Assembly (NCBI GenBank): GCA_964394145.1
Contig: CAYMVL010000027.1
Span: forward strand, 1 to 28,229
Length of the DNA: 28,229 bases
Direction of reading: 5' to 3'
Origin: JAFGBN01 sp964394145
Lineage (GTDB): Bacteria; Chloroflexota; Dehalococcoidia; GIF9; AB-539-J10
Shown: piece by piece, positions 9,244 to 17,360 of the stretch
Layout: the number at the start of each line of letters is the position of its first letter
How positions within the stretch are numbered: position 1 is the first letter of the stretch
Made by a program: the position numbers and the translations under genes
Notes under the pieces: model-generated
What the model was told of the DNA's origin: nothing
Databases searched by the model: none
The model's input: only the letters and a program-made list of their open reading frames with translations

Positions 9244-10430
9244 CTCTTCCCGGAATCAAATTCAGTGAAGGAAAAAGAATCCTCCGGCAAAATGCTCTCA
9301 TATCGGGGCAACACTCTCCTGACCACCTCTTTGCCATATCTTCCCTGAAGCTGGCTTATTGCCAGTTTTAAGCTCCCTCTGTTTTTCACTATCCTGTCAG
9401 GGAAGGAAGCCTGCCTGCCCTCTTCGGGACAAAAGTCTGCCAGGCTGAGCCTCATCGTGTTAACCGGTGCTGCAAACCCTGTCTTATCAAGGCAGCATTT
9501 CAAGTGGTGTAGCATTACGTCCGTGGAGGACGTCGGTTCTTTGAAGTGAAACACCCGCCGGGCAGTATCATCGTCAGTGAAAGACAGAGACACGGTCAGT
9601 CGGCGGCAGCATTGCCAGCGCTGCTTTAACTGCCAGCTTAACCTGCTGAGGAGTGCATCAGCCCTGTGCAAAATCAGGTCAAGATTTTCTGCCGGGGGTT
9701 CGAAAGCAAGCTCTCCTTCCATGATTTGGGGTACCTCACAGGGCATAAGCCTTGAATTATCAATGCCGTTGGCAAACTCCCACAGCATTTGACCTTCTCC
9801 ACCAAACTGAAGTTTGACTGCTTCACGCGGTAGTTTTGCCAGCTCTCCCAGCGTGTAAATGCCAAAGAGCCTGAGCCTTCTCAGCGATTCGGATGAGGCG
9901 GGTAGGAAATCTACAGCTAAGTTGTTTAGGAATCCTTTTTCCTCACCGCCCGGAATTATAAGAGGCTCACCCGGTTTGCTGACCTGGCTGGCCATCCGTG
10001 CGACAAATTTGTTTGAGGCGATGCCCGCAGATGCCTGGAAAGAGCTTTCTCTCCCGATAAGCTCCTCTATTTCCCCGATGAAGCGGGTTTCATCGTGTTC
10101 CAGGGTGACATCCAGAAATGCATGGTCTTCGGCCCGTGTCTCTACCACCGGGCTGTAGCGGGAAAGTAAGCTGATGATATGCATGAAAGCATCATTATAT
10201 TTGTCTTCAGCCAGGGGCAAGAATATCCCCTTGGGACACAGGGCATAAGCCTGGCGTAAAGGCATGCCTCGTTTAACTCCATGTCTTATCGCTTCTTTGG
10301 AGGCATCATGGACAGCTTTTGGTTCATAGGGCAGGCCTCCAATGATAACAGGCTTACCCGGCAATTTTTTGTTATCCCGTAACTCAACCTGGACAGCGAA
10401 ACGGGAAAAGAAAAGGCACCCAATCCGCAA
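9240..10430 (-). CDS. imuB: ImuB-type inactive Y-family DNA polymerase
   Basis: A 396-aa Y-family polymerase-like protein: VELRDNKKLPGKPVIIGG (15-32), palm and fingers, then GIASNKFVARMAS and a helix-hairpin-helix (LRRLRLFGIYTLGELAKLP). The first metal-binding Asp of DinB falls on Phe7, and the second Asp of that motif on Ser9. The SIDE(A/S)FLD motif reads AEDHAFLD (100-107), with His for the catalytic Glu. At least two of the three catalytic carboxylates are therefore missing, the hallmark of ImuB, which acts as an adaptor for DnaE2 rather than as a polymerase. It begins 28 bases after lexA. No imuA gene lies between them. Confidence 0.88.
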   Translation of the reverse strand: MRIGCLFFSRFAVQVELRDNKKLPGKPVIIGGLPYEPKAVHDASKEAIRHGVKRGMPLRQAYALCPKGIFLPLAEDKYNDAFMHIISLLSRYSPVVETRAEDHAFLDVTLEHDETRFIGEIEELIGRESSFQASAGIASNKFVARMASQVSKPGEPLIIPGGEEKGFLNNLAVDFLPASSESLRRLRLFGIYTLGELAKLPREAVKLQFGGEGQMLWEFANGIDNSRLMPCEVPQIMEGELAFEPPAENLDLILHRADALLSRLSWQLKQRWQCCRRLTVSLSFTDDDTARRVFHFKEPTSSTDVMLHHLKCCLDKTGFAAPVNTMRLSLADFCPEEGRQASFPDRIVKNRGSLKLAISQLQGRYGKEVVRRVLPRYESILPEDSFSFTEFDSGKR

Positions 10431-10457
10431 TCTGCAACCCTCCCTAGAATTAAGCGA

Positions 10458-11081
10458 TCAGCGATTGAGCCTTCTCAGTACAGCCACCACCTTCCCCTGC
10501 ACCTCCACATTTTCAGGGCCTGTATAAATCGGCTTCATCTGCTGGTTTGCTGGCTGGAGACGGATGCGGCCCGACTCACGGTAAATCCTTTTAAGTGTTA
10601 CCTCCTGCTCATCTCTGAGCCATACCGCCACCATCTCTCCATCCTCCACTTCCTGCATAGCTTCCATAACCACTATATCGCCGTCGTCTATAAGAGCATC
10701 CAGCATTGATTTTCCCTTCACCTTCAGGGCATAGATATTACCCTTGCTTCCTACAAACTCTGCCGTCAGCTTAAGCACCTCTTCGGTTGGGGTGGCCCAG
10801 GTATCCGAGTTCGGTACGGGAATTGGTTTCCCGGCTGCAATCGCCCCCAGCAGAGGCACCTCTATAATGTCCTTTTCAACAAGCTGGATGCTCCTGAAAA
10901 CGTCGGGGTCACGATGAATTTGCCCTTCCCTTTCCATGATATTCAAATGGTATTGGACCACCGATGTTGAACTAATGCTGCAACCTCTCATTATATCCCT
11001 CACTGTCGGCGCATAGCCCTTTTCATCGATAGACTGCCGTATAAATTTAAGGATCCCTTCTCTAATTTCAGGCTTTCTCAT
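10458..11081 (-). CDS. lexA: SOS repressor LexA
   Basis: A 207-aa repressor and self-cleaving protease. Residues 1-65 form a winged helix-turn-helix (GYAPTVRDIMRGCSISSTSVVQYHL). Residues 75-205 are an S24 peptidase domain. The scissile bond would be A83-G84 in GAIAAGKPI, with nucleophile S125 in KGKSML and general base K164 in VTLKRIY. All are intact, so RecA-stimulated autocleavage is expected. The ATG has GGAGGGG a few bases upstream. It is the first gene of the imuB-dnaE2-dut operon and probably represses it through the palindrome at 11115-11128. Confidence 0.95.
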   Translation of the reverse strand: MRKPEIREGILKFIRQSIDEKGYAPTVRDIMRGCSISSTSVVQYHLNIMEREGQIHRDPDVFRSIQLVEKDIIEVPLLGAIAAGKPIPVPNSDTWATPTEEVLKLTAEFVGSKGNIYALKVKGKSMLDALIDDGDIVVMEAMQEVEDGEMVAVWLRDEQEVTLKRIYRESGRIRLQPANQQMKPIYTGPENVEVQGKVVAVLRRLNR

Positions 11082-11114
11082 TATCCCCTCCTGTCATATC
11101 CTGTAGACAACGAA

Positions 11115-11128
11115 TGTTCTATAGAACA
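11115..11128. promoter_or_regulatory. putative LexA operator (SOS box)
   Basis: TGTTCTATAGAACA is a perfect 14-bp palindrome 34 bases upstream of the lexA ATG and just past the -10 element. The half-sites are ordered GTTC-N4-GAAC, the reverse of the Gram-positive GAAC-N4-GTTC box. No second copy was noticed in the window, so one operator probably controls the whole six-gene unit. Confidence 0.7.
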
Positions 11129-11130
11129 AA

Positions 11131-11158
11131 TGTATAATAAAAGCAACCGGTTTGTCAA
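11131..11158 (-). promoter_or_regulatory. lexA operon promoter
   Basis: Minus-strand TTGACA (11153-11158, perfect), a 16-base spacer and TATACA (11131-11136, 4/6). The predicted start falls inside the palindrome at 11115-11128, so a bound repressor would block initiation. The rest of the gap up to the glgC terminator holds only a weak GCAATTA/TAATTGC hairpin (11200-11221). Confidence 0.65.
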
Positions 11159-11261
11159 GTGCTCTCAAGTAACAGCAGTGGAATTTTCTCAAATAGCAGG
11201 CAATTATTCTATTTTAATTGCTTGGAACTGTCTTGAGACCATGAACATGATAGGTGTGTAT

Positions 11262-11323
11262 AAAAATCCAGCCCGATCGTTGCCCTGTAGCAGAGGGCAA
11301 AGCCGCTAAGTTTTACATCGGGC
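11262..11323 (-). terminator. intrinsic terminator of glgC, two-tiered hairpin
   Basis: On the minus strand an outer stem GCCCGAT/ATCGGGC (11317-11323 with 11271-11277) encloses an inner stem TTGCCCT/AGGGCAA (11294-11300 with 11280-11286, 7-base loop). A T run follows at 11262-11266. The outer stem overlaps the last codons of glgC, whose stop is at 11313-11315. Confidence 0.65.
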
Positions 11324-12569
11324 CGAGTTCTATTCCTCTGGGTACCACCACCACACCCTTTTCTGAAATCGTGCAGCCTCTGCTTCTATCAGCGTCTAAA
11401 TCGTAGCCAAGTGACGCTCCTGCCAGGACTTTGACTTCCTTGTCAATAATTGCACGCTTAACCCTCGCATTCGGTTCGATAATTACATCATCAAAAATGA
11501 CAGAGTCCTCTACCAGTGCATTTCTCTCTAGAATCACACCAGGAGACAGGATAGAGTGCCTGACCAGGCTGCCACTGATGATACAACCATCGGAAATAAT
11601 TGACTCCAGTGCGCTTCCTCCTATGATGCATTTAGTTGGAGGCAGGGACCTTGCATATGTCCTGAATGGCCATTTCTCTCCGTACAGATTAAATAGCGGG
11701 TCCACCGCTACCAGGTCCATACTTGCCTCATAATAAGAATCTATCGAGCCAACATCTTTCCAGTATGATGAGTCACGAGTCCTCTCCACCAGTATTTTCT
11801 TTCTGCGGCCATTCTCAACCTGGACCACAAAGTCTTCGATTTGATTGTTCTCAGTATAGTCATATGCCAGTACTTCGGTTCCCCTGTTAATCATTGCCGG
11901 AATAATATCTTTGCCAAAGTCCTCTCCTCCCATCCGCAGGACTTCCAGCAGCACCTCAGTTTCAAAGAGATAGATACCCATTGAGGCCAGAACATAGTCG
12001 GGCTGCTGAGGAATTGACTTTGGCTCCGATGGTTTCTCTTCAAACCCGACAACTCTAGAGTCTGCATCCACCTGAAACACGCCCAGAGCATTGCAGGCCT
12101 GCTCCCTTCGTACTTTGATGGCGGATAGCGTTAGTCCAGCTTTGTTTCTCCTGTGAAAATTCAGCAGCTGCATGTAATTCATCTTGTAAACATGGTCCCC
12201 CATAAGAATGAGGACCTGCTCAAAGCCTTTTTCCCGGATTAAATCAAGATTCTGGAGTACGGCATCCGCCGTACCCCGGTACCAGTCTGCGCCTATCTTC
12301 TGCTGTGCCGGTACACAATAGATATACTCCCCAAGCCGTGAACCGGAGATACTCCACCCCTCCTGAATATGCCGCTGTAATGACCAGGACCTGTACTGGA
12401 CCAGAACATAAATCTGCCGCAGGCCTGAATTGACACAGTTAGTGAGCGGGAAGTCAATGAGCCGGAATTTACCGGCAAAGGGCACTGCCGGCTTGGAGCG
12501 CGGCGTAGTCAACGGATGAAGTCTCTCTCCGGCTCCACCAGCTAGTACAATGGCGAGCACCCTTTCCAT
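11313..12569 (-). CDS. glgC: glucose-1-phosphate adenylyltransferase
   Basis: A 418-aa enzyme making ADP-glucose from glucose-1-phosphate and ATP, the committed step of bacterial glycogen synthesis. It shows the nucleotide-binding LAGGAGERLHPLT loop with SKPAVPF, then RGTADAVLQNL, MGDHVYKMNY, GFEEKPSEPK and a C-terminal left-handed beta-helix (SIISDGCIISGSLVRHSILSPGV). The reading frame is open up to an ATG at 12623, but that ATG lies inside the -10 hexamer. The ATG at 12569 has GGGGGAGG eight bases before it and is chosen here. It is divergent from glgA, the next enzyme of the pathway. Confidence 0.94.
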   Translation of the reverse strand: MERVLAIVLAGGAGERLHPLTTPRSKPAVPFAGKFRLIDFPLTNCVNSGLRQIYVLVQYRSWSLQRHIQEGWSISGSRLGEYIYCVPAQQKIGADWYRGTADAVLQNLDLIREKGFEQVLILMGDHVYKMNYMQLLNFHRRNKAGLTLSAIKVRREQACNALGVFQVDADSRVVGFEEKPSEPKSIPQQPDYVLASMGIYLFETEVLLEVLRMGGEDFGKDIIPAMINRGTEVLAYDYTENNQIEDFVVQVENGRRKKILVERTRDSSYWKDVGSIDSYYEASMDLVAVDPLFNLYGEKWPFRTYARSLPPTKCIIGGSALESIISDGCIISGSLVRHSILSPGVILERNALVEDSVIFDDVIIEPNARVKRAIIDKEVKVLAGASLGYDLDADRSRGCTISEKGVVVVPRGIELGPM

Positions 12570-12621
12570 CCTTATACCTCCCCCGGACTGCCGGCTGTGT
12601 TGAGCCACGAGTCCTTTCTCC

Positions 12622-12650
12622 ATTATAATTTATTTCCCCGGGAACATCAA
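12622..12650 (-). promoter_or_regulatory. glgC promoter
   Basis: Minus-strand TTGATG (12645-12650, 5/6), a 17-base spacer and a perfect TATAAT (12622-12627). The start would be near 12614, which rules out the in-frame ATG at 12623 as the glgC start. No equally good promoter for glgA is visible in the rest of the 237-bp gap; TTGATT-N17-TAGGAT near 12735 is a weak candidate. Confidence 0.7.
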
Positions 12651-12806
12651 AGGCTGCCCCTTTCGCGTTTGAAGATGAGGGAGCGTGTCTTCTGGAGTAG
12701 TCGACATAATGTTCCTGCCCATCATCGCTGGCTATTGATTTAGCCGACCACAAAAGATAGGATATGATAAGCATGGCCACAAGCCAGTAAGAGAAGGGTA
12801 GCGCCC

Positions 12807-14336
12807 GTGTCCGCAGCGGAAAGTGATAAGCCATTTGAACTCGATGCATCGGCTGGAGCCCTGCAGGTTGCCATGGTGTCGCCGGAGATTGCCCCCTTCG
12901 CCAGGACAGGCGGTCTGGGCGATGTACTGGGCTCGCTGCCGGCAGCGCTGGAGCGACTGGGGCTTCATCTGTCCCTTTTTATGCCGGCATACCGCCCGAT
13001 ATTAACAGCAGGCTTCCCTCTTGAAGACACCAAGATTCGCTTTTCCGTGTCCCTGTCCGGCAACAGGGTGGAGGGCAGTCTTCTCAAGACAGTAGCGGGC
13101 AATGCTATTCCTGTCTATCTCATCCGTGCCGACCGGTACTTTGACCGTGAGGGCTTATACGGCACGCCTGATGGCGCCTATTCGGACAATGCGGAGCGCT
13201 TTATCTTTTTTGCCCGCGCCGTACTTGAGGTGCTCAGGCAGGACCCACCCCGTATCCTCCATGCCCATGACTGGCAGTCAGCATTGGTCATCTCTTTTAT
13301 GCGAGCTCAGCCCGAGCTCTATCCTGAACTCTCCACAACCAGGACCATTTTCACCATTCATAATCTTGGGTTTCAGGGCCTCTTCGGGCACCAGGACTGG
13401 CAGCTACTGAATCTCGACTCGCGCTTCTTCAGCCCCGGGTATCTTGAGTTTCACGGCAAGATCAACTTTATCAAGGGTGGGCTTGTCTTCTCCGATACCG
13501 TCAGCACTGTTAGCCCGACCTACGCCGGTGAGATAAAGACTGCCGAGCAAGGCTTCGGGCTGGAAGGACTGTTACAGGAACGCGCGGCGAGTCTGGTTGG
13601 CATTCTTAACGGCGTTGATTATAGTATCTGGAACCCGCGGACAGACCCGTCTCTCGCTGAGAACTACAGTGCCGAAGACCTCTCGGGCAAGAAGAGCTGT
13701 AAGGCTGATCTGCAGCTTGCCTTCGGCCTTCCGCTGGATGCTGATGTGCCGCTTGTGGGAATGGTGTCACGTCTGACGGAGCAGAAAGGGATTGACCTGC
13801 TGCAGGGGGCTATGGATAGGCTGCTCTCCCGTAACCTTCAGCTTGCTATAATCGGTACCGGAGACAGCCGCTACGAGCAGTTTTTCAGTGCAGTAGCTGT
13901 TACCCGTCCGGACAGGGTCGGCGTCAAGATTCTATTCGATGATTCTCTGGCACACAGGGTCATAGCCGGTGCTGATATGTTTTTCGTGCCGTCTCTCTAC
14001 GAACCGAGCGGCTTAACCCAGCTGTATAGCTTGAAGTATGGTACAGTCCCTGTTGTCAGAGCCACCGGGGGTCTGAAGGACAGTGTAGAGGAATTCGACC
14101 CTAGTACAGGGAGGGGCAACGGTTTTCTCTTCAGCGCCTATGAGGTTGATGATTTTCTGGCTGCTGTAGACCGCGCGCTGGCCCTGTTTCGCCGGCCTGA
14201 GAGCTGGACATCGCTGATGCGTAATGGCATGGCTGCTGACTTCTCCTGGGAACGTACCGCTCTGGCTTACCTTGACCTGTACCGGAAACTGGGAGTCACA
14301 ATCAAGGGGGCAGGGCAAGATGCGCCGCAGCATTAG
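12807..14336 (+). CDS. glgA: glycogen synthase (ADP-glucose type, GT5)
   Basis: A 509-aa glycosyltransferase that extends alpha-1,4-glucan chains from ADP-glucose. The N-terminal substrate loop reads ARTGGLGDVLGSLP (32-45), with Arg where Lys is usual (KTGGL). Other family blocks are HAHDWQ, TIHNLGFQG, GILNGVD, MVSRLTEQKG and the catalytic-site block PSLYEPSGLTQLYSLKYGTVPVV. The start is GTG with GAGAAGGG about eight bases upstream. The first ~18 residues before VAMVSPE are extra, so a later start is possible. It is divergent from glgC. No terminator is evident in the 120 bp before the serpin gene, only a GCGGAGCTCCGC palindrome at 14354-14365. Confidence 0.94.
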   Translation: MSAAESDKPFELDASAGALQVAMVSPEIAPFARTGGLGDVLGSLPAALERLGLHLSLFMPAYRPILTAGFPLEDTKIRFSVSLSGNRVEGSLLKTVAGNAIPVYLIRADRYFDREGLYGTPDGAYSDNAERFIFFARAVLEVLRQDPPRILHAHDWQSALVISFMRAQPELYPELSTTRTIFTIHNLGFQGLFGHQDWQLLNLDSRFFSPGYLEFHGKINFIKGGLVFSDTVSTVSPTYAGEIKTAEQGFGLEGLLQERAASLVGILNGVDYSIWNPRTDPSLAENYSAEDLSGKKSCKADLQLAFGLPLDADVPLVGMVSRLTEQKGIDLLQGAMDRLLSRNLQLAIIGTGDSRYEQFFSAVAVTRPDRVGVKILFDDSLAHRVIAGADMFFVPSLYEPSGLTQLYSLKYGTVPVVRATGGLKDSVEEFDPSTGRGNGFLFSAYEVDDFLAAVDRALALFRRPESWTSLMRNGMAADFSWERTALAYLDLYRKLGVTIKGAGQDAPQH

Positions 14337-14456
14337 CGGTTATCTGTACCCCTGCGGAGCTCCGCCCCTGGCCTAACACAGTAATGGTCTCGGAGCCCGG
14401 AGCATCAATGCAGAAGATGCGCCCTGGCGCGTTAGCTAGGCTAAGGGAGCGGCAGC

Positions 14457-15731
14457 TCATGCAGCCGGGTTCGCCACGCGTCCAACAAACAATATGGTGC
14501 CAGTCTCAATATCGCGAATTAAGAAAATGAATGGCCGGTCAAGGGTGACCTCCACGACCTCCGGCATCGCCGTGAGCTCCATGACCACTGCCGTGGCGGC
14601 TGCCGCCTCTGTACCGGCTTCATCCACAGAGACAAATGCCTTGTGGACCACATCTGCTATGAACAGCTCACGTTTACCCGTCATGCCCGAGAAGTCCGCT
14701 GCCTCGGAAAAGGCGACCGGCATACCCATTGCCGGCAGGGCCTTCTTCAGGCTGAAGCTGGATTCAAATTCAAATTTGGGCATTGTCAGCACGACGCGCT
14801 TGGATTCCAGCCCTGTCACGATGGCATCTAGCAGCCCGGCATCCAGCGAGTCCTCAAAAGCATCGAACTGGCCTGCGCGGGGCAGCAGGATCATCATGGA
14901 GAGCTCGCGGCCATCATAGGGCAGCTCTATTGCCTGATACGCGTCACCGCCAGCATAGCCGAAGGACTTGGTCTGCCTCATCATGGGCACGGTGACCTCG
15001 CCTCCACCGAGCAAATGGAAAGGCCCGTCCGCGGTGGCGTTCTCTTCGAAGGGATATTGCCAGGCCGCGTTGAAGTAGATGGCGTTTGTGAGGACAAGCC
15101 TGGTAAGCGCATTTATGACACCCTGCGGAATCAGGTCTTCAATCCGGCCTTCCGTCTCGTCAGCGACCCAGTCGTTGATGGTGCTTCTAGACTCCTCCGG
15201 TGCGGCTGCAAAATCGAGCGTCCTCAGCCCGGCGCCATAGTTCTGGGCCAAAATGTCGAGGAATTCAGAAAGGAATTCATAGTCCTTCTGGCCCCAGATG
15301 GCGTTCACGATGTTTAGACGGAAGCCTTCCCCATCTGTGCCTTCAGCACCCTCGCCGCGGCTGGCGAGTTCCATATCCAGGCTATTGAATGCCGGGTGCA
15401 GGTTCTCCTGAGATAGTATGAAATGAAGAGTATCCGCCATCTGCTGTTCTGTCTCACCGCGGGCGCCAGCGTATGTCATCGCCAGCGCCAGGGAGATGCT
15501 GTAGGGAGAGTAGAACATGTTGCCGTCGTCTTCTTTGAGTGCCTGATATAAATCCAAAGCGAAGCCGCTATTTCCGTCGACCAGAGCTCTCATATCGGCC
15601 TGATTCACCGCTGGCGAAGTTATCCTTGGTTTATCCGACTTTATTACTTCACCGCTCACTGTCGGTTGGGCACAGGCCGCCAGGCTGGACAGCAATACCA
15701 GGGCAAGCAGGGATAGAAACACTTTCTTCAT
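14457..15731 (-). CDS. serpin-family protease inhibitor, lipoprotein
   Basis: A 424-aa full-length serpin. A lipobox LAAC (17-20) predicts export and lipid anchoring. Serpin blocks are intact: NMFYSPYSISLALAMTYAGA (71-90), LVLTNAIYFNAAW, and a final DRPFIFLIRDIETGTILFVG. The reactive-loop hinge GTEAAAATAVV (373-383) has the small residues needed for loop insertion, so it should be inhibitory. Counting P15 as G373 places P1 at T387 and P1' at A388, which suggests an elastase-like or other small-residue protease target. GGGAGGT lies just upstream of the ATG. It is a single gene whose neighbours give no clue to the target. No clear promoter was found in the 144-bp gap upstream. Confidence 0.95.
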   Translation of the reverse strand: MKKVFLSLLALVLLSSLAACAQPTVSGEVIKSDKPRITSPAVNQADMRALVDGNSGFALDLYQALKEDDGNMFYSPYSISLALAMTYAGARGETEQQMADTLHFILSQENLHPAFNSLDMELASRGEGAEGTDGEGFRLNIVNAIWGQKDYEFLSEFLDILAQNYGAGLRTLDFAAAPEESRSTINDWVADETEGRIEDLIPQGVINALTRLVLTNAIYFNAAWQYPFEENATADGPFHLLGGGEVTVPMMRQTKSFGYAGGDAYQAIELPYDGRELSMMILLPRAGQFDAFEDSLDAGLLDAIVTGLESKRVVLTMPKFEFESSFSLKKALPAMGMPVAFSEAADFSGMTGKRELFIADVVHKAFVSVDEAGTEAAAATAVVMELTAMPEVVEVTLDRPFIFLIRDIETGTILFVGRVANPAA

Positions 15732-15875
15732 CTGAGATTCACCTCCCGTGTACTCTCTTCACATTTCACTATATATAACGAAGAAAGCTCCATGCTGGTT
15801 TATATCCCTGTCACTTTCTGTCATCTGACTTGATGTTCGCTATATCAGGAGCGCTGTGCATTGAGCCAAAGCACA

Positions 15876-17069
15876 TTATTCTTGGTCCTTCAGTCTGGAG
15901 AGATAGATCACGCCGCTCTCTTCGATCCTGCCATGTTTCAGGACCTCATCAATGATGGCGCGGTCCCATGATCCCTCTGCGACGATTTTGCTCAGCGCCG
16001 TTGCGTCCAGTTGGGAGACCTCGTCCCATTTGCCCGCTGTCATTATCAGGTCATCAAGCACCTGGCGCGCGGGCTCATTCTTGCCGGGAAACTTGAGCTT
16101 CTTATCAAATCTGACTCTGGCCTGGTGCGCACTGCCCCTTATGATGTTCATTTGCTGGCGGCGAGCATAGTCGAGTATGGCTTCCTTGACTCTATCCGTT
16201 TCTTCTTCGATTGCCCTGCTCTTTTCTTTCAGCTCGGCATACTTGTTGACCAGGACCACCCCTGGCTCGTTCAAGTACTCGTTGGCAGGCAAGGACTGCA
16301 GCCTGTAGAGGTGCTTTCTCATGGGGCATAAATCTGCATACTCACACCAGTCGCATAGAGCGGATTCCCGTGGCGGGAAGTCCTTCTCCGCTTCTATCTT
16401 ATCAATCAGGCTCCTGGTGTTTTGAATCAAGCTGGAGATGCTCTCCGGGCTGCGGTGCGAGACCAGTTCCTCATCGAAGGCTACGTAGTGCCAGATGAGC
16501 CTGATATTCTCGATATGGGGCCACTTATTCTGCACCCCGAAGTGATATAGCCCGAGTTGCCGGTCGCTGTCGATGTCCTGCTGGCCCGGCAGATGAGCTG
16601 AGGTCTTGTAGTCATGGATTTCGTAGGTACCGTCCTTGCTGCGGGACAACCGGTCTACGTAGCCTCTCATCATGTACCTGCCATCGTCATCCAGCGGAAA
16701 AGTGAGGCCGAGCTCAGTGGCTATGGTTATATCCTGGTCAAACGGAGCATACCTGTTGTAGTAAGTTTCAATCAGCTTTTCGCCCAGTGCCCTGTAGTGC
16801 TCCTGTGTCAGGTCCGGCTTAATAATTACGATTGAGTCGTTCCAGCTTTGCCGCCAGATTCTATTATAGTAGCCAAGCAGATCACTCAGGCTATTTACCC
16901 TGGTGCGCCTGAGGTCGTCGTAGCACTTTTTCAGGGTCTCATGCACCCTTGAACCCAGGAACGCCTCGACCCCCTGGCTGTCTCGCTTGATGTTTTCCAA
17001 ATAGTGAAGCTTGTACCTGTAGGGACAGTCCTCATAGGTCCCCAGCCGGGAATCAGAATAAATAGGCAT
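15876..17069 (-). CDS. PD-(D/E)XK (RecB/Cas4-like) nuclease with Fe-S cysteines
   Basis: A 397-aa protein. Near the N-terminus C15 (DCPYRYKLHYLE) and H43 (LGSRVHETL) begin the fold. D139 (GYVDR), E150 and D153-Y-K155 (IHDYKT) are the nuclease core, followed by QLGLYHFG (171-178). C239, C242 and C248 (CDWCEYADLC) complete, with C15, the four-cysteine Fe-S pattern of AddB and Cas4. The C-terminal 130 residues are charged and helical. No addA, cas gene or CRISPR array is nearby, so a DNA repair or end-processing nuclease is the best guess. It is a single gene, with no partner helicase in the window. Confidence 0.85.
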   Translation of the reverse strand: MPIYSDSRLGTYEDCPYRYKLHYLENIKRDSQGVEAFLGSRVHETLKKCYDDLRRTRVNSLSDLLGYYNRIWRQSWNDSIVIIKPDLTQEHYRALGEKLIETYYNRYAPFDQDITIATELGLTFPLDDDGRYMMRGYVDRLSRSKDGTYEIHDYKTSAHLPGQQDIDSDRQLGLYHFGVQNKWPHIENIRLIWHYVAFDEELVSHRSPESISSLIQNTRSLIDKIEAEKDFPPRESALCDWCEYADLCPMRKHLYRLQSLPANEYLNEPGVVLVNKYAELKEKSRAIEEETDRVKEAILDYARRQQMNIIRGSAHQARVRFDKKLKFPGKNEPARQVLDDLIMTAGKWDEVSQLDATALSKIVAEGSWDRAIIDEVLKHGRIEESGVIYLSRLKDQE

Positions 17070-17206
17070 ACTCTCTACTGCTCCTGTTTCATTTATGTCC
17101 TATTATATTCCGGTGGAAGAGCTCGTGTCTTGTAGCGCCGCGATCCCTGAGTATAAGTCCACGGGGCTAAACTAAGGGGTCATGAGAGTCAATTCACGGA
17201 TTATCA

Positions 17207-17285
17207 TGTCATTGCGAACGGAGCGAAGCAATCTCAATTGAATTTCAGGAGATTGCCACGTCGCCTGTGGCTCCTCGCAATGACA
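17207..17285. repeat. complete copy of the CATTGCGA/GCAATCTC palindromic repeat
   Basis: The ends are a perfect 11-bp inverted repeat, TGTCATTGCGA (17207-17217) and TCGCAATGACA (17275-17285). Inside are GGAGC/GCTCC, GAAGCAATCTC (17225-17235) and GGAGATTGCCACG. The whole folds as one long hairpin. It sits in the 291-bp gap 17070-17360, where I see no gene. Similar half copies lie at 18341, 19251 and 25875. Confidence 0.75.
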
Positions 17286-17360
17286 TTAGTAAAGCCCCAG
17301 CAGAGAATCGATGGACTAAGGCAACGCGCCTGGCCCTGTGCCTCGGATTTAGGGATAGAA

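Noticed and set aside
9240..10430. Active DNA polymerase IV (DinB)
   Set aside because: The metal-binding Asp and the SIDE Glu are replaced (Phe7, His103) and the context is dnaE2, so ImuB fits better.
14354..14365. GCGGAGCTCCGC palindrome after glgA
   Set aside because: It is close to glgA's stop but has no T run and no loop space; a terminator is not supported.
15876..17069. Cas4 of a CRISPR system
   Set aside because: The protein is about twice the usual Cas4 length, and no cas gene or repeat-spacer array is in the window.
17070..17360. tRNA or small RNA gene in the gap
   Set aside because: The symmetry is explained by the CATTGCGA repeat; no cloverleaf or TTCGAAT-type arm is present.
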